From assembly GCA_002729095.1 (NCBI GenBank), contig PBWC01000045.1:23519-66792 (forward strand): a stretch of 43,274 bases of DNA, written 5' to 3'. The notes below the pieces were generated by a model, which did not search any database, was not told the origin of the DNA, and saw nothing but the letters and a program-made list of their open reading frames with translations. Shown piece by piece: positions 9,303 through 19,025 of this stretch. The stretch comes from Methanobacteriota archaeon (GTDB taxonomy: Archaea; Thermoplasmatota; Poseidoniia; Poseidoniales; Poseidoniaceae). The first letter of the stretch is position 1. Each line of letters starts with the position of its first letter. The position numbers and the translations under genes were made by a program.

Positions 9303-10334
9303 ATGGCAAAGAAAGGCGTTCTTTTGATTAATGTTGGAACACCTGATGAGCCTACAACTAAATCTGTCAAAAAATACCTACGAGAGTTTCTTTTAGATCC
9401 AGACGTAATAGACATACCAGCCCCAATAAGACACCTATTAGTTCGTGGAATTATACTTAGAGTAAGACCTAAAAAAATTGCACCTCTTTACAAGAAAATA
9501 TGGATGGACGAAGGTTCACCACTCAGAGTATATTCAGACCGGATAACAAAATCCCTGGATTCCAGATTAGATGATATCGAATTCGAATTTTCTATGCGCT
9601 ACGGAAATCCAAGTATCTACGATGCCCTCAACAAATTAAAAGATAGAGGTGTTGAAGATTTATTGATACTACCAATGTTTCCTCACTATGCCCAGGCAAC
9701 TACTGAATCTTCTCTAAAGCATACTTACAAGCAATTGAAAAAAATTGATTGGAACCCAAGAATAATTGAAATGGGTCACTTCGAAACTGATGAAGAATAC
9801 GTAGTTCCGCTAGCAAATTCTATTAGTTCTCAATTAGATGACGATACCCACTTATTATTTTCATATCACGGTCTTCCAGTTTCACACGTAAAAAGAATTG
9901 ATAGTTCGAAAAAGCACTGTCAAAAAATAAATGATTGCTGTTCAATTAAATCCGAAGCAAATTCTCTGTGTTACGGGCACCACTGTACGGAAACAACAAA
10001 AATTGTAGTAGGATTATTAGGACTTGATTCAAATCGTTGGTCGATTAGTTATCAGAGTAGAATTGGGCCGGTAAAATGGTTAGAACCTTCAACAATGAAT
10101 AAAGTGGAAGAGTTAGTTAATCGGGGAGTTAAGAAATTAGCTATAGTTGCTCCTGCTTTCCTTGCAGATGGCCTAGAAACTCTAGAGGAATTAGATATTG
10201 GAATAAGGGAACATTTTATTGAATTAGGTGGCGAGGAATTGACCGTAATAAAATGTCTCAATGATAATGAAGATTGGGTTGAAGGTCTTGGAAAAATGAT
10301 TACAAGAAAATTCAATGCAGAAGCAGTAGCCTAG
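9303..10334 (+). CDS. hemH: Ferrochelatase
   Basis: LLINVGTPDEP, active-site LLFSYHGLPVSH, C-terminal Cys-rich segment CQKINDCCS..CYGHHCTETT. Confidence 0.95.
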   Translation: MAKKGVLLINVGTPDEPTTKSVKKYLREFLLDPDVIDIPAPIRHLLVRGIILRVRPKKIAPLYKKIWMDEGSPLRVYSDRITKSLDSRLDDIEFEFSMRYGNPSIYDALNKLKDRGVEDLLILPMFPHYAQATTESSLKHTYKQLKKIDWNPRIIEMGHFETDEEYVVPLANSISSQLDDDTHLLFSYHGLPVSHVKRIDSSKKHCQKINDCCSIKSEANSLCYGHHCTETTKIVVGLLGLDSNRWSISYQSRIGPVKWLEPSTMNKVEELVNRGVKKLAIVAPAFLADGLETLEELDIGIREHFIELGGEELTVIKCLNDNEDWVEGLGKMITRKFNAEAVA

Positions 10335-11587
10335 AATAACTCTGCTATTCTCTCCGCCTCACAAACCACGTGTGTGATTGAAACACCACTTACAGACCAA
10401 CCAACTAAATTTCTTTCATTATCCAAATTTGAAATCTTACTCATATATCCTGGCTTGTACATAGGAATTGTCCTTTCACCTATCTTTGTGAATAAAACAT
10501 GTTTGTCACCGAGTAATTTTTTTGCATTAATCAAAACAGTTTCTTCATTTCCATCCCATCGATTATGCGGCACCATAAGTCTGAATAAACGGTGCCCTTC
10601 TGGACAACGCTTTGAATTGTGTAAATCACTCTCATTAAGTATTCCACTGATTGGAATATTTCTATCGGGAATTAACGTTCCATATCCAACTTCAATATTT
10701 GATACGTCTTTTTCTTTGAATCCTATTGCGAAAATGGATAATTCAGTAAATTGATAATCATCTTGTATTCCAGGAGCAGACCAAATTATTGATGATTTGG
10801 GGACATCAAATTCAGAGGACATTGATTCATAGGACTGTGCGCTATGATTAAGTTTAACGGTCACATTTTTACTTTCATCTAACTTTTTACTGATTGATTT
10901 GGTTAAGGTTTCCATCCCGCCTTCCAATGAAGCAATGCTTCCTTTTTTGGGGGTGAAGATAGGATATGTTTGGAGGATTTTTTTGTTCAATTTTGACTTT
11001 TTAATTGGAGGTTTAGGCCCAAAATCAGTCATTGCTGGCATCAAAAAGTCAGCATCTACATTTTCAGCAGTATCGTTAACTATGCCCAAGGTGAGCGCGT
11101 CTGCAATCTCTTTATTTGGAATCAATTGTGCGACAGATAAACCTCCTTTTCGCGATTTTTTAATTGATTTAAGTAACTTAAAAAACCCAATCTTGAAAAT
11201 TGTAAAAAAGGATAATCTGTGTTTTTTACCATCATGATAGATCCATCTTGATTTAGCACTCTCATTGGAAGGTTTGAACGAATCTGACAATCCTAAATCG
11301 TCAATTAATCTCCAAAAAGCAGGGTGTGGCCGAGTTGCATTTACCGCTAAATCACAAATCCATTCGTCTTGCTCCCATGTCGCTATTACCCCACCAAGTG
11401 AACTTTTTTGCTCTAGTAATATTATCTCTAAATCTGGTCTTTTTTGTGATAATCGAAAAGCAATACACATGCCAGAAAGCCCACCTCCTACAATTACAAC
11501 TTTTTTTGAATCTGCTAATTTAGGATTAATGACTAGAGGCCTTCTCATCTCATCTCCATAGTTTATCCAACTTTGCAAGTCAGCCAT
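10331..11587 (-). CDS. hemY: Protoporphyrinogen oxidase, FAD-dependent (HemY/HemG type)
   Basis: VVIVGGGLSGMCIAFRLSQ..IILLEQKSSLGG dinucleotide-binding motif; amine-oxidase-like C-terminus; position in heme cluster. Confidence 0.85.
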   Translation of the reverse strand: MADLQSWINYGDEMRRPLVINPKLADSKKVVIVGGGLSGMCIAFRLSQKRPDLEIILLEQKSSLGGVIATWEQDEWICDLAVNATRPHPAFWRLIDDLGLSDSFKPSNESAKSRWIYHDGKKHRLSFFTIFKIGFFKLLKSIKKSRKGGLSVAQLIPNKEIADALTLGIVNDTAENVDADFLMPAMTDFGPKPPIKKSKLNKKILQTYPIFTPKKGSIASLEGGMETLTKSISKKLDESKNVTVKLNHSAQSYESMSSEFDVPKSSIIWSAPGIQDDYQFTELSIFAIGFKEKDVSNIEVGYGTLIPDRNIPISGILNESDLHNSKRCPEGHRLFRLMVPHNRWDGNEETVLINAKKLLGDKHVLFTKIGERTIPMYKPGYMSKISNLDNERNLVGWSVSGVSITHVVCEAERIAELF

Positions 11588-11601
11588 ATTAACATCTCAA
11601 T

Positions 11602-12513
11602 TTAATTTTCTAGCCAGTCAGCAGGTTTACGAAGTAGTTTGACCAATCTTTCTTCTTCACTACCAACCTCTACTTCGTGACAATATTCCCACCTGGATGT
11701 TAGTGGTAGTGACATCAAAATACTTTCAATCCTGCCATTAGTAGTCAAACCAAATGTGGTTCCTCTATCATAAACTAGGTTGAACTCAACATACCTACCG
11801 CGCCTAATTTGTTGCCATTGCTTTTGTTTTTCAGAATATTCTAAATCTTTTCTTCGATTCAGAATTGGCAAATAGGATTCAAGAAAAGATTCAGCACAAT
11901 CGGTAACAAAGTCAAAACATTCCTCTCTAGATGCACCGTTAATATCATCAAAAAATATTCCTCCAAGCCCTCTTCTCTCTTCTCTATGTTTTATGAAAAA
12001 ATAATCATCGCACCATTTTTTGAATTTATCATAATCGGCAACTTCATGGCGTTGACAAACATTCTTGTGAACTTGATGGAAATGTATTGCATCCTCCTCA
12101 AACAAATAACTCGGGGTTAAGTCTGCACCGCCACCAAACCACCAACTTCCAGGTTTTTGTCCTTCGCCTCTCTCAAAATAACGATAATTTGCATGAACTG
12201 TAGGCGCCATAGGATTTTTTGGATGCAAAACAAGGCTGATTCCAGTAGCGAAGAAATCTAGATCAGTTCCTTTCAATTCATGTCCTCCTCCCATGCTTTT
12301 TGCAGCTTGAGGACTCAAAGTTCCGTAAACAACACTAACATTAACCCCTGCTTTCTCAAATACCCGGCCTCCTGAAAAAACACGACTTCTGCCTCCACCA
12401 CCTTCTTCTCTAGTCCATTCATCCTGACGGAAGTCAACCCCATCAATTACTTTCAATGCATCACATATCTCATCTTGAATACGATGAACCATGTCAGACA
12501 TTTTCTGACGCAT
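11602..12513 (-). CDS. hemF: Oxygen-dependent coproporphyrinogen III oxidase
   Basis: Motifs MAPTVHANYRYFE, WWFGGGADLTP, RRGLGGIFFDD, RRGRYVEFNLVYDRGT. Confidence 0.97.
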   Translation of the reverse strand: MRQKMSDMVHRIQDEICDALKVIDGVDFRQDEWTREEGGGGRSRVFSGGRVFEKAGVNVSVVYGTLSPQAAKSMGGGHELKGTDLDFFATGISLVLHPKNPMAPTVHANYRYFERGEGQKPGSWWFGGGADLTPSYLFEEDAIHFHQVHKNVCQRHEVADYDKFKKWCDDYFFIKHREERRGLGGIFFDDINGASREECFDFVTDCAESFLESYLPILNRRKDLEYSEKQKQWQQIRRGRYVEFNLVYDRGTTFGLTTNGRIESILMSLPLTSRWEYCHEVEVGSEEERLVKLLRKPADWLEN

Positions 12514-13556
12514 TACTTCTCACCTGTAATCTCACGTAGCACAGTTTCTACACACTCTATCCTTGCAGATGGGGCGAAGCCATGACCAAGATTGAAAATG
12601 TGTCCCGGAGAATCTCCAGCCGCATTGAGTACTTGTCTAGTAGCAATCTTTGCCATTTCTGTTGAGCCATGTAACAATGAAGGATCTAAGTTTCCTTGAA
12701 ATGCGAATTTATCACCAAACTGTTTACGATTATACGATAAGTCATCTCTCCAATCAAGAGATATAGCACTTAAATCTAATTTTCTGATCTCAGAATGCAA
12801 ATGACCTGATCCTTTAGCATAGTGGATTAGTGGTACATCGTGTCCTACTTTTTCCCTAAAGACTTCAATTGTCTTCATGGTTGCAGGCATGGCAAATTCA
12901 CGATATGTTTCAGGAGATAGCAGTCCTGCCCAGGTATCGAACAGCTGTACTCCATCAGCACCACCATGCAATACCTGATCGGCTAATAAGTCACCAACAA
13001 TTTCTCCCATTTTGAGAAGTAAACTATTGGCTTCTTTTGGATTAGAATAAACCTTAGCCCTAGCATTGTGGAAATCTTTGTCGCCAGTTCCGCCAGAAAG
13101 TAAGTACATACAAATTGTCCAAGGTGAACCTACAAAACCTAACCTAGCAATTGAATCACCCGTTTGCTCACCCACTGACTTCAATCCATCAGCGGCCCAG
13201 GGAGCGTGTTTTCTAGCACTAAAGTTAGTCCAATCGTCTACATCTGAAAAATCAAAATCACTAATTCTAATTCCACCACCATATTCAACATCATATCCGA
13301 GACTGGGCAAAGGTGTTAAGATGTCACTAAAAATAATCGCGGCATCAATTTTCTTGTATCTTTCAATTGGTTGCAAAGTAATCTTCGTACACAAATCTAC
13401 ATCCATACATCTTTCCCAGAATGAATGCTCTGCCGCTATTTTTCTATATTCTGGTAGATGTCTTCCGGCTTGCCTCATAAACCAAACTGGAGTCCTATCA
13501 ACTGGTTCGAGATTTAGAGCGGACACTATTCTCTCTTTACCATTCATTATTACCAC
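12513..13556 (-). CDS. hemE: Uroporphyrinogen decarboxylase
   Basis: RTPVWFMRQAGRHLPEYR, FSDILTPLPSLG, VQLFDTWAG, NLGHGFAPSA. Confidence 0.97.
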   Translation of the reverse strand: MVIMNGKERIVSALNLEPVDRTPVWFMRQAGRHLPEYRKIAAEHSFWERCMDVDLCTKITLQPIERYKKIDAAIIFSDILTPLPSLGYDVEYGGGIRISDFDFSDVDDWTNFSARKHAPWAADGLKSVGEQTGDSIARLGFVGSPWTICMYLLSGGTGDKDFHNARAKVYSNPKEANSLLLKMGEIVGDLLADQVLHGGADGVQLFDTWAGLLSPETYREFAMPATMKTIEVFREKVGHDVPLIHYAKGSGHLHSEIRKLDLSAISLDWRDDLSYNRKQFGDKFAFQGNLDPSLLHGSTEMAKIATRQVLNAAGDSPGHIFNLGHGFAPSARIECVETVLREITGEK

Positions 13557-14839
13557 TCCAAATCTTCTAAAGCTTCGTCAAGTGCTTTTACCATCCCTAA
13601 GATATGCATCTCATCATGTACTGTCGCAATGAATCCTATTTCATAAGCAGAGGGTGCCAACATATATCCTTTCTCAAGTAAAGATCTGTGTAGGTCAGAA
13701 TATAATTTACCTGCATTTGATGGAATTAAATCTGCTCTAGCCGGTGGCTCATCACTACCAGGGGAGAACCAAAACAAACTACCAAGTCTAACTAATCTCA
13801 TTGGGAATCCATGTTTCTCAAGAATTGGTTCTACTGAATCTTGTAATAGTTTACCTAATTCCTCTAGTCGGTCGTAGGCTTCTTCGTCAAGTAAATCAAG
13901 TGTTTTGATGCCTGCAGCCATAGCAAGGGGGTTACCTGAAAGAGTTCCTGCTTGATATACCGGGCCTAGTGGAGATAAATTTTCCATTATTTCGCTGCTT
14001 GCGCCATACGCCCCAACAGGCAATCCTCCGCCAATTACCTTGCCAAGTGCCGTGATATCTGGAGTAACTCCCGAAATATCACCATAGCTTCCTTGCTTAA
14101 ATCTAAACCCACTGATGACCTCATCAAAAATTAATAATGAGCCATGTTTATCACATAGTTCTCTCAATTTTGATAAAAATTCTTTGCTTTGAACCAGTAG
14201 ACCATTATTCGCTGGAAGAGGTTCTATGACAACCGCAGCAATATCATCACCGTGCTCACTAAATAGATATTCAACTGCTTCTATATCATCTAGAGGAGCA
14301 ACTAGTGTTGTTGCAACAGTGTCGTTAGGAATACCCGGGCTACTGGCAATACCAAATGTAGCAAGTCCGCTTCCGGAATTAACCATCAAAGAATCTACAT
14401 GACCGTGATAGCATCCCTCAAATTTCACCAAGTAATCTCGCCCAGTATAACCTCTAGCGAGCCTAACCGCACTCATAACGGCCTCAGTCCCAGATGATAC
14501 AAATCTAACTTTATCCATGTGAGAAAACCTTTGCTTGACACGTTTAGCGAGTTCTATCTCTCCTATGTGTGGAGCGCCAAATGAGGTCCCATTTTGCATT
14601 TTTTGTGCAACCATGTCTATAATCTGTGGATGAGAATGACCGTGAATTAGAGGACCCCATGATTGTACGAAATCAACTAAATTATTTCCGTCAACATCTG
14701 TAACGATTGCACCTGAAGCTTTTTCGAAATATATCGGGTTTCCATGTACTGATTTAAACGCCCGAACTGGGGAATTAACTCCTCCAACTAAGTGATTCTG
14801 TGCTTCCTCGTGTAGGGAATTAGACTTGTTTCTCTGCAT
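13550..14839 (-). CDS. hemL: Glutamate-1-semialdehyde 2,1-aminomutase
   Basis: GGVNSPVRAF, VSSGTEAVMSAVRLARG, FEGCYHGHVDSLM, IFDEVISGFR, TALGKVIGGGLPVGAYG, QAGTLSGNPLAMAAG. Confidence 0.97.
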   Translation of the reverse strand: MQRNKSNSLHEEAQNHLVGGVNSPVRAFKSVHGNPIYFEKASGAIVTDVDGNNLVDFVQSWGPLIHGHSHPQIIDMVAQKMQNGTSFGAPHIGEIELAKRVKQRFSHMDKVRFVSSGTEAVMSAVRLARGYTGRDYLVKFEGCYHGHVDSLMVNSGSGLATFGIASSPGIPNDTVATTLVAPLDDIEAVEYLFSEHGDDIAAVVIEPLPANNGLLVQSKEFLSKLRELCDKHGSLLIFDEVISGFRFKQGSYGDISGVTPDITALGKVIGGGLPVGAYGASSEIMENLSPLGPVYQAGTLSGNPLAMAAGIKTLDLLDEEAYDRLEELGKLLQDSVEPILEKHGFPMRLVRLGSLFWFSPGSDEPPARADLIPSNAGKLYSDLHRSLLEKGYMLAPSAYEIGFIATVHDEMHILGMVKALDEALEDLEW

Positions 14840-14848
14840 ATATTCACC

Positions 14849-15820
14849 TCAAAGCCAATCCTTTGTTACAGCCTCGCGAGTATGGTAACTCACTATAACG
14901 TCGGCGCCGGCCCTTTTGAAGGAATGGAAAATTTCACGAACCATTTTCTTTCTTGAAGCATCGTCTGGGGTAGCTGAGATAACCATTGAATATTCACCAC
15001 TAACATTGAAAATTGCAACAGGCCTTGAAACGACATCGGAAACTTGTCTAACCACATCTAGATAAGTCAATGATGGTTTTATCATTATGATATCTGCTCC
15101 CTCTCCTTCATCAGTAACTGCTTCAAGAATCGCTTCAGGATACCCTGATCTGACATCCATTTGATGGCTGCCCCTGTCACCAAAAGAAGGTGCTGAGCAT
15201 GCTGCATCTCTAAATGGACCATAAAATGATGATGCATACTTAACAGAATATGCAAGAATACCTGTTTTAACAAAACCTTCTGATTCAAGCACTTCTCTTA
15301 TTGCTTGAATTCTGCCGTCCATCATGTCTGATGCTGAAACATAATCTGCTCCGGCTTCAGCATGTGATAGAGCAATCTTACATAATTCAGAAACCGACAT
15401 TTCATTATCTATTTCATGCTCATGTATTATTCCACAGTGACCGTGGTCAGTAGCAGTACACAGGCAGACATCTGTGAATAAAACAATGTCATTTCCGTAC
15501 ATTTTTTTCAACTCTTTAACTGCAATTTGTAATGGCATATTCATGTCTGATGCTTTACTTGCATACGAGTCCTTATCATGTTCGTCGACTACTGGGAAAA
15601 GCATGTGAGAACAAATTCCCAATTCCATATCATTAGAAATAGTTTCAATTAACTTATCGACTGATTGCCTATTTATTCCAGGCATACTAGAAATAGGTTC
15701 ATCTATTCCTTCTCCGCTTACAATAAAATGGGGTTGGACTAGAGATGATTTGATGCTTAAATCAAAAATTAAATTTCTTCTAGATTGTGTCCATCGATTA
15801 ATTCTAGGCCTAACGTTCAT
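14849..15820 (-). CDS. hemB: Delta-aminolevulinic acid dehydratase (porphobilinogen synthase), zinc type
   Basis: DVCLCTATDHGHCG, AYSVKYASSFYGPFRDA, DIIMIKPSLTYLD, FNVSGEYSM. Confidence 0.97.
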   Translation of the reverse strand: MNVRPRINRWTQSRRNLIFDLSIKSSLVQPHFIVSGEGIDEPISSMPGINRQSVDKLIETISNDMELGICSHMLFPVVDEHDKDSYASKASDMNMPLQIAVKELKKMYGNDIVLFTDVCLCTATDHGHCGIIHEHEIDNEMSVSELCKIALSHAEAGADYVSASDMMDGRIQAIREVLESEGFVKTGILAYSVKYASSFYGPFRDAACSAPSFGDRGSHQMDVRSGYPEAILEAVTDEGEGADIIMIKPSLTYLDVVRQVSDVVSRPVAIFNVSGEYSMVISATPDDASRKKMVREIFHSFKRAGADVIVSYHTREAVTKDWL

Positions 15821-15821
15821 T

Positions 15822-17513
15822 CTAATCGCTCCTATTTTCTTTCCACCATTTTGAAACGTATTCTGCTGTAGGGCCCTGTAAAATTTCTACTGTTGAATTT
15901 GAGAAATAACCCAGTGAATTTATCTCCTCTTGTGATGCTTTGCCCATGCACAGTATATTTCTAGGTATGGGTAATGAATTTTCCACCCAAGATCTCGCGG
16001 AAGAGGGTGAAGACAATAATAGAACGTCATCTGCGTCCATATCTATAGAATTAATAATCCTAGATTTATTCTCATATCCAATCCAAGAATCAACACTAAA
16101 TCCTAGGTCATTCAACCTATTTACTAAATCATTGGAAGCAACATTTGAACGTGGAATCATAAGTCTGATATCTCTAGATATTTTTTCATCAATAAAATCA
16201 ATAAGTTCAGAGGAATTTCTAGATTTTGCACATATTGATACTGTTACACCACGCATGAAACAAGCCCTTGCTGTTCCCTCTCCTATTGCAAGCCATTGTA
16301 TTCTATTTATGTTATCATTTGTCTTGGCTACTTCAATAGCACACTTGGCAGCAAATGGGGAAGTCAAAACTAGGTAGGGCCAATTAGATCTAGAAGTTTG
16401 ATCATCAAGAAAATTTGATGGCCAGTTTTTCTCAAGGGAAACTAATTCAATCACTGGTTGATTGAAAGTATTGATTCCTTCGTTACTTAGCACAGTAGCG
16501 AGTCTATCAGAGTTTAATGTCGATACCAACTTAGGACCATCTTTTTGGGTATCATCCTCTAAAATATCTTGTTGTGGTAATTCAATCTCTAAATTATCAA
16601 CTGCACCGTTATATTTGAAACTACCAAAATTCAAACCTTTGCAGAAAATTTGTTTCCAATTCTTGGGAGATATTTGAACAAAAACTTCTTTCTTGCTTAC
16701 TTTTATCCCAGCAGGGTACAAGCATCCGCCGCCTACTGATGACAAAATTTCACGTTCTTTAACAACGTCATTCTCTGTTTCATCATGGTTCAAAATTTTC
16801 CTAATGTCATCTAATGATTCAAGATCTTCTTTCCTACAATGAACTGAGATAGAACCTTGTCCTGGAGCAGTTGGCCATTCAGATTCTGTAATCCTGACTG
16901 CTGAAAAATCCAAAATCCAAGTTGCTAAGGCATTTATTTCAAATAAACGTTTGAGACCTATCTCTGCTAGTATTATTCCATCTACTCTACCCTCTCTTAG
17001 TCGCTTCAATCTAGTTTCAACTTGGCCCCTTACAGCAATTGGGATAATATCTGGACGCTTACCTAACACAAAAGATTGTCTTCTTCCTGAAACTGTACCG
17101 ACCATTCCAGATTTAGGAATTATACTTAATGCCTCATCAAGCGGTGTTTCATTATTTGAACTAAGTAAAGTTTCAAGATTCATGAAGGCTTTATTCTTGG
17201 GGAAGATGAGTAAATCGCTTGTACATCCACGTTCAAGATATGCTAGATTCGATAGTAGTGGACTTATTTCGACAGGAACGTCCTTGCTTGAATGGACTGC
17301 AAGATCAATATTATTGCTAATCAACTCATTATCAACTGCGTGTATAAATTGTCCTACTGATGAAGATAAATCACCGCCAAGGGATTTGTCTCCTGAAGAA
17401 GATATCCCGACGATTTCAGTCTTAAAACCTGAATTTTCGAGCTTCTCTTTGACTTTGTTAGCCTGCCACATCGCAAGATTAGAAGTCCTAGTCCCGATTC
17501 TAATCAATTTCAA
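15822..17513 (-). CDS. hemCD: Fused porphobilinogen deaminase - uroporphyrinogen-III synthase
   Basis: N-terminal HemC (IGTRTSNLAMWQ, HSSKDVP, cofactor Cys SSVGGGCLYPAG) followed by a HemD-like domain (VLTSPFAAKCAIEV..LAIGEGTARAC..LLLSSPSSARSW). Confidence 0.93.
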   Translation of the reverse strand: MKLIRIGTRTSNLAMWQANKVKEKLENSGFKTEIVGISSSGDKSLGGDLSSSVGQFIHAVDNELISNNIDLAVHSSKDVPVEISPLLSNLAYLERGCTSDLLIFPKNKAFMNLETLLSSNNETPLDEALSIIPKSGMVGTVSGRRQSFVLGKRPDIIPIAVRGQVETRLKRLREGRVDGIILAEIGLKRLFEINALATWILDFSAVRITESEWPTAPGQGSISVHCRKEDLESLDDIRKILNHDETENDVVKEREILSSVGGGCLYPAGIKVSKKEVFVQISPKNWKQIFCKGLNFGSFKYNGAVDNLEIELPQQDILEDDTQKDGPKLVSTLNSDRLATVLSNEGINTFNQPVIELVSLEKNWPSNFLDDQTSRSNWPYLVLTSPFAAKCAIEVAKTNDNINRIQWLAIGEGTARACFMRGVTVSICAKSRNSSELIDFIDEKISRDIRLMIPRSNVASNDLVNRLNDLGFSVDSWIGYENKSRIINSIDMDADDVLLLSSPSSARSWVENSLPIPRNILCMGKASQEEINSLGYFSNSTVEILQGPTAEYVSKWWKENRSD

Positions 17514-18892
17514 AGTGTGGCCTCCGCAAGAGATGACTTCCCATTAATTTGAATAATGGTTTCAGTAACTTCACTAGCCACCCTCTTGAGAAGAATTGGA
17601 TTTATTTTCCTTTCAGTAGAAAGAACCATATCACTGAGTTGATTTGATGAAAACGGTCCTTCACGATTACATATCCAAGTAGCGATTTCCCTCGAAAAAG
17701 CACCTAACTGCACATTTTCCTCATTTGAATTTTCATTACTAGACCATTGTTCAGATAATTGTTCCAAAGTTCGGTATATGAATGCTCTAAACATGCCTTG
17801 GTTTCTATCTGTCAATGCTGACATAAATTTCTTTTCGATATTGGAAATAAGTTCTTCACTTCTCAAAATTGTATTTTCATAGTCCCATTCTACACCTAGT
17901 TTATGGGCGACCTTTATCCAATACTCCATTCCTAACAATTCTTGGCGATTATTTATTCCAGAAGATTCGATTGAAGGAGGCCAAGAAAAATCCATAATTT
18001 TCACTGGTTCGGCGATTGGAATAACATTGGTGGAGTTAAAGGTTGGTTCTATATTCCTAATCGTCGATATGATTAGTGAGGGGCTAATATCCTGCTTTTC
18101 CCATTGATCAAATGATAAGAGATTAACACGTGAGGATAATTCTAAATCTCTTTGTGATGCAGTCGAAGGATTTCTAGAGAAAACAGTGATATTTTCCTGC
18201 CCCTGTGAGAGGAGAACTTCAACTGCCTTACGACCCATATCCCCGAAACCAAGAACTACACAATGGGGGTCTTGTTCTTTTGACAAAACATCTTCGATTG
18301 CGTTGGATGCTAAGTTTAGCATAGACTCAGTTGTTTGATTAAATCCAAATTCCTTTCTCAGGAGACGGTTTGCGGATATGATATGATTGAAAAACGATGA
18401 GTTGATGTCGCTTATTAATCCATTTTCATTGTGCATAGAAATAGAACCCCTAAATTGTGACATTACTTGTAATTCTCCAATAATAAACGAATCTAAGCCG
18501 CTGCAAACTTTGACAAGATGACGCCAAACATCAATGCCTTGGTACCTATCGAAAAGCGCTTGTTCTTGGTTGAAAATATTCATAACGCACTTTTCTAGTT
18601 CATCGCAAGTTACTCCAAACCCAACATAAAGCACCCTGTTACATGTAGAAAATTCAAATACATCCGAACCGAGTGAATCTCTAAGTTTTCTTATCAGTTC
18701 AATTCTTGATTGTTTCGACAATCCCTCGGAAGTGAATTTTTTTACATAATCAACATTTGAGGAATTAATTTTCATAGAAATCATGCTGATGCTATTGATT
18801 AATGATTCAGTATCATACGATTTTCCGCCAATCAGGTGGGAGGAATTAGACAACTTGGTCAAATCAATATTAGGGTCACCTAAATTTGGCAA
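17510..18892 (-). CDS. hemA: Glutamyl-tRNA reductase
   Basis: FEFSTCNRVLYVG catalytic Cys motif, SGLDSFIIGELQVMSQF, VVLGFGDMGRKAVEVL. Confidence 0.95.
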   Translation of the reverse strand: MPNLGDPNIDLTKLSNSSHLIGGKSYDTESLINSISMISMKINSSNVDYVKKFTSEGLSKQSRIELIRKLRDSLGSDVFEFSTCNRVLYVGFGVTCDELEKCVMNIFNQEQALFDRYQGIDVWRHLVKVCSGLDSFIIGELQVMSQFRGSISMHNENGLISDINSSFFNHIISANRLLRKEFGFNQTTESMLNLASNAIEDVLSKEQDPHCVVLGFGDMGRKAVEVLLSQGQENITVFSRNPSTASQRDLELSSRVNLLSFDQWEKQDISPSLIISTIRNIEPTFNSTNVIPIAEPVKIMDFSWPPSIESSGINNRQELLGMEYWIKVAHKLGVEWDYENTILRSEELISNIEKKFMSALTDRNQGMFRAFIYRTLEQLSEQWSSNENSNEENVQLGAFSREIATWICNREGPFSSNQLSDMVLSTERKINPILLKRVASEVTETIIQINGKSSLAEATL

Positions 18893-19025
18893 GTAATTCC
18901 CTCCGCATGGTGTGAGATGTCGTCCTTTATGAACTTGGATGTTTTTTGACTAAATTAAATCATAGCAGAGGTAAAATACTAACCTATAATGAAAAATAAT
19001 TTATTATTTCCAAAACCTAAACGCT

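Noticed and set aside
18893-19025. AT-rich gap with short palindromic AAATAATAAATTATTT
   Set aside because: Low-complexity AT sequence expected of a promoter/terminator region; no specific signal could be supported.
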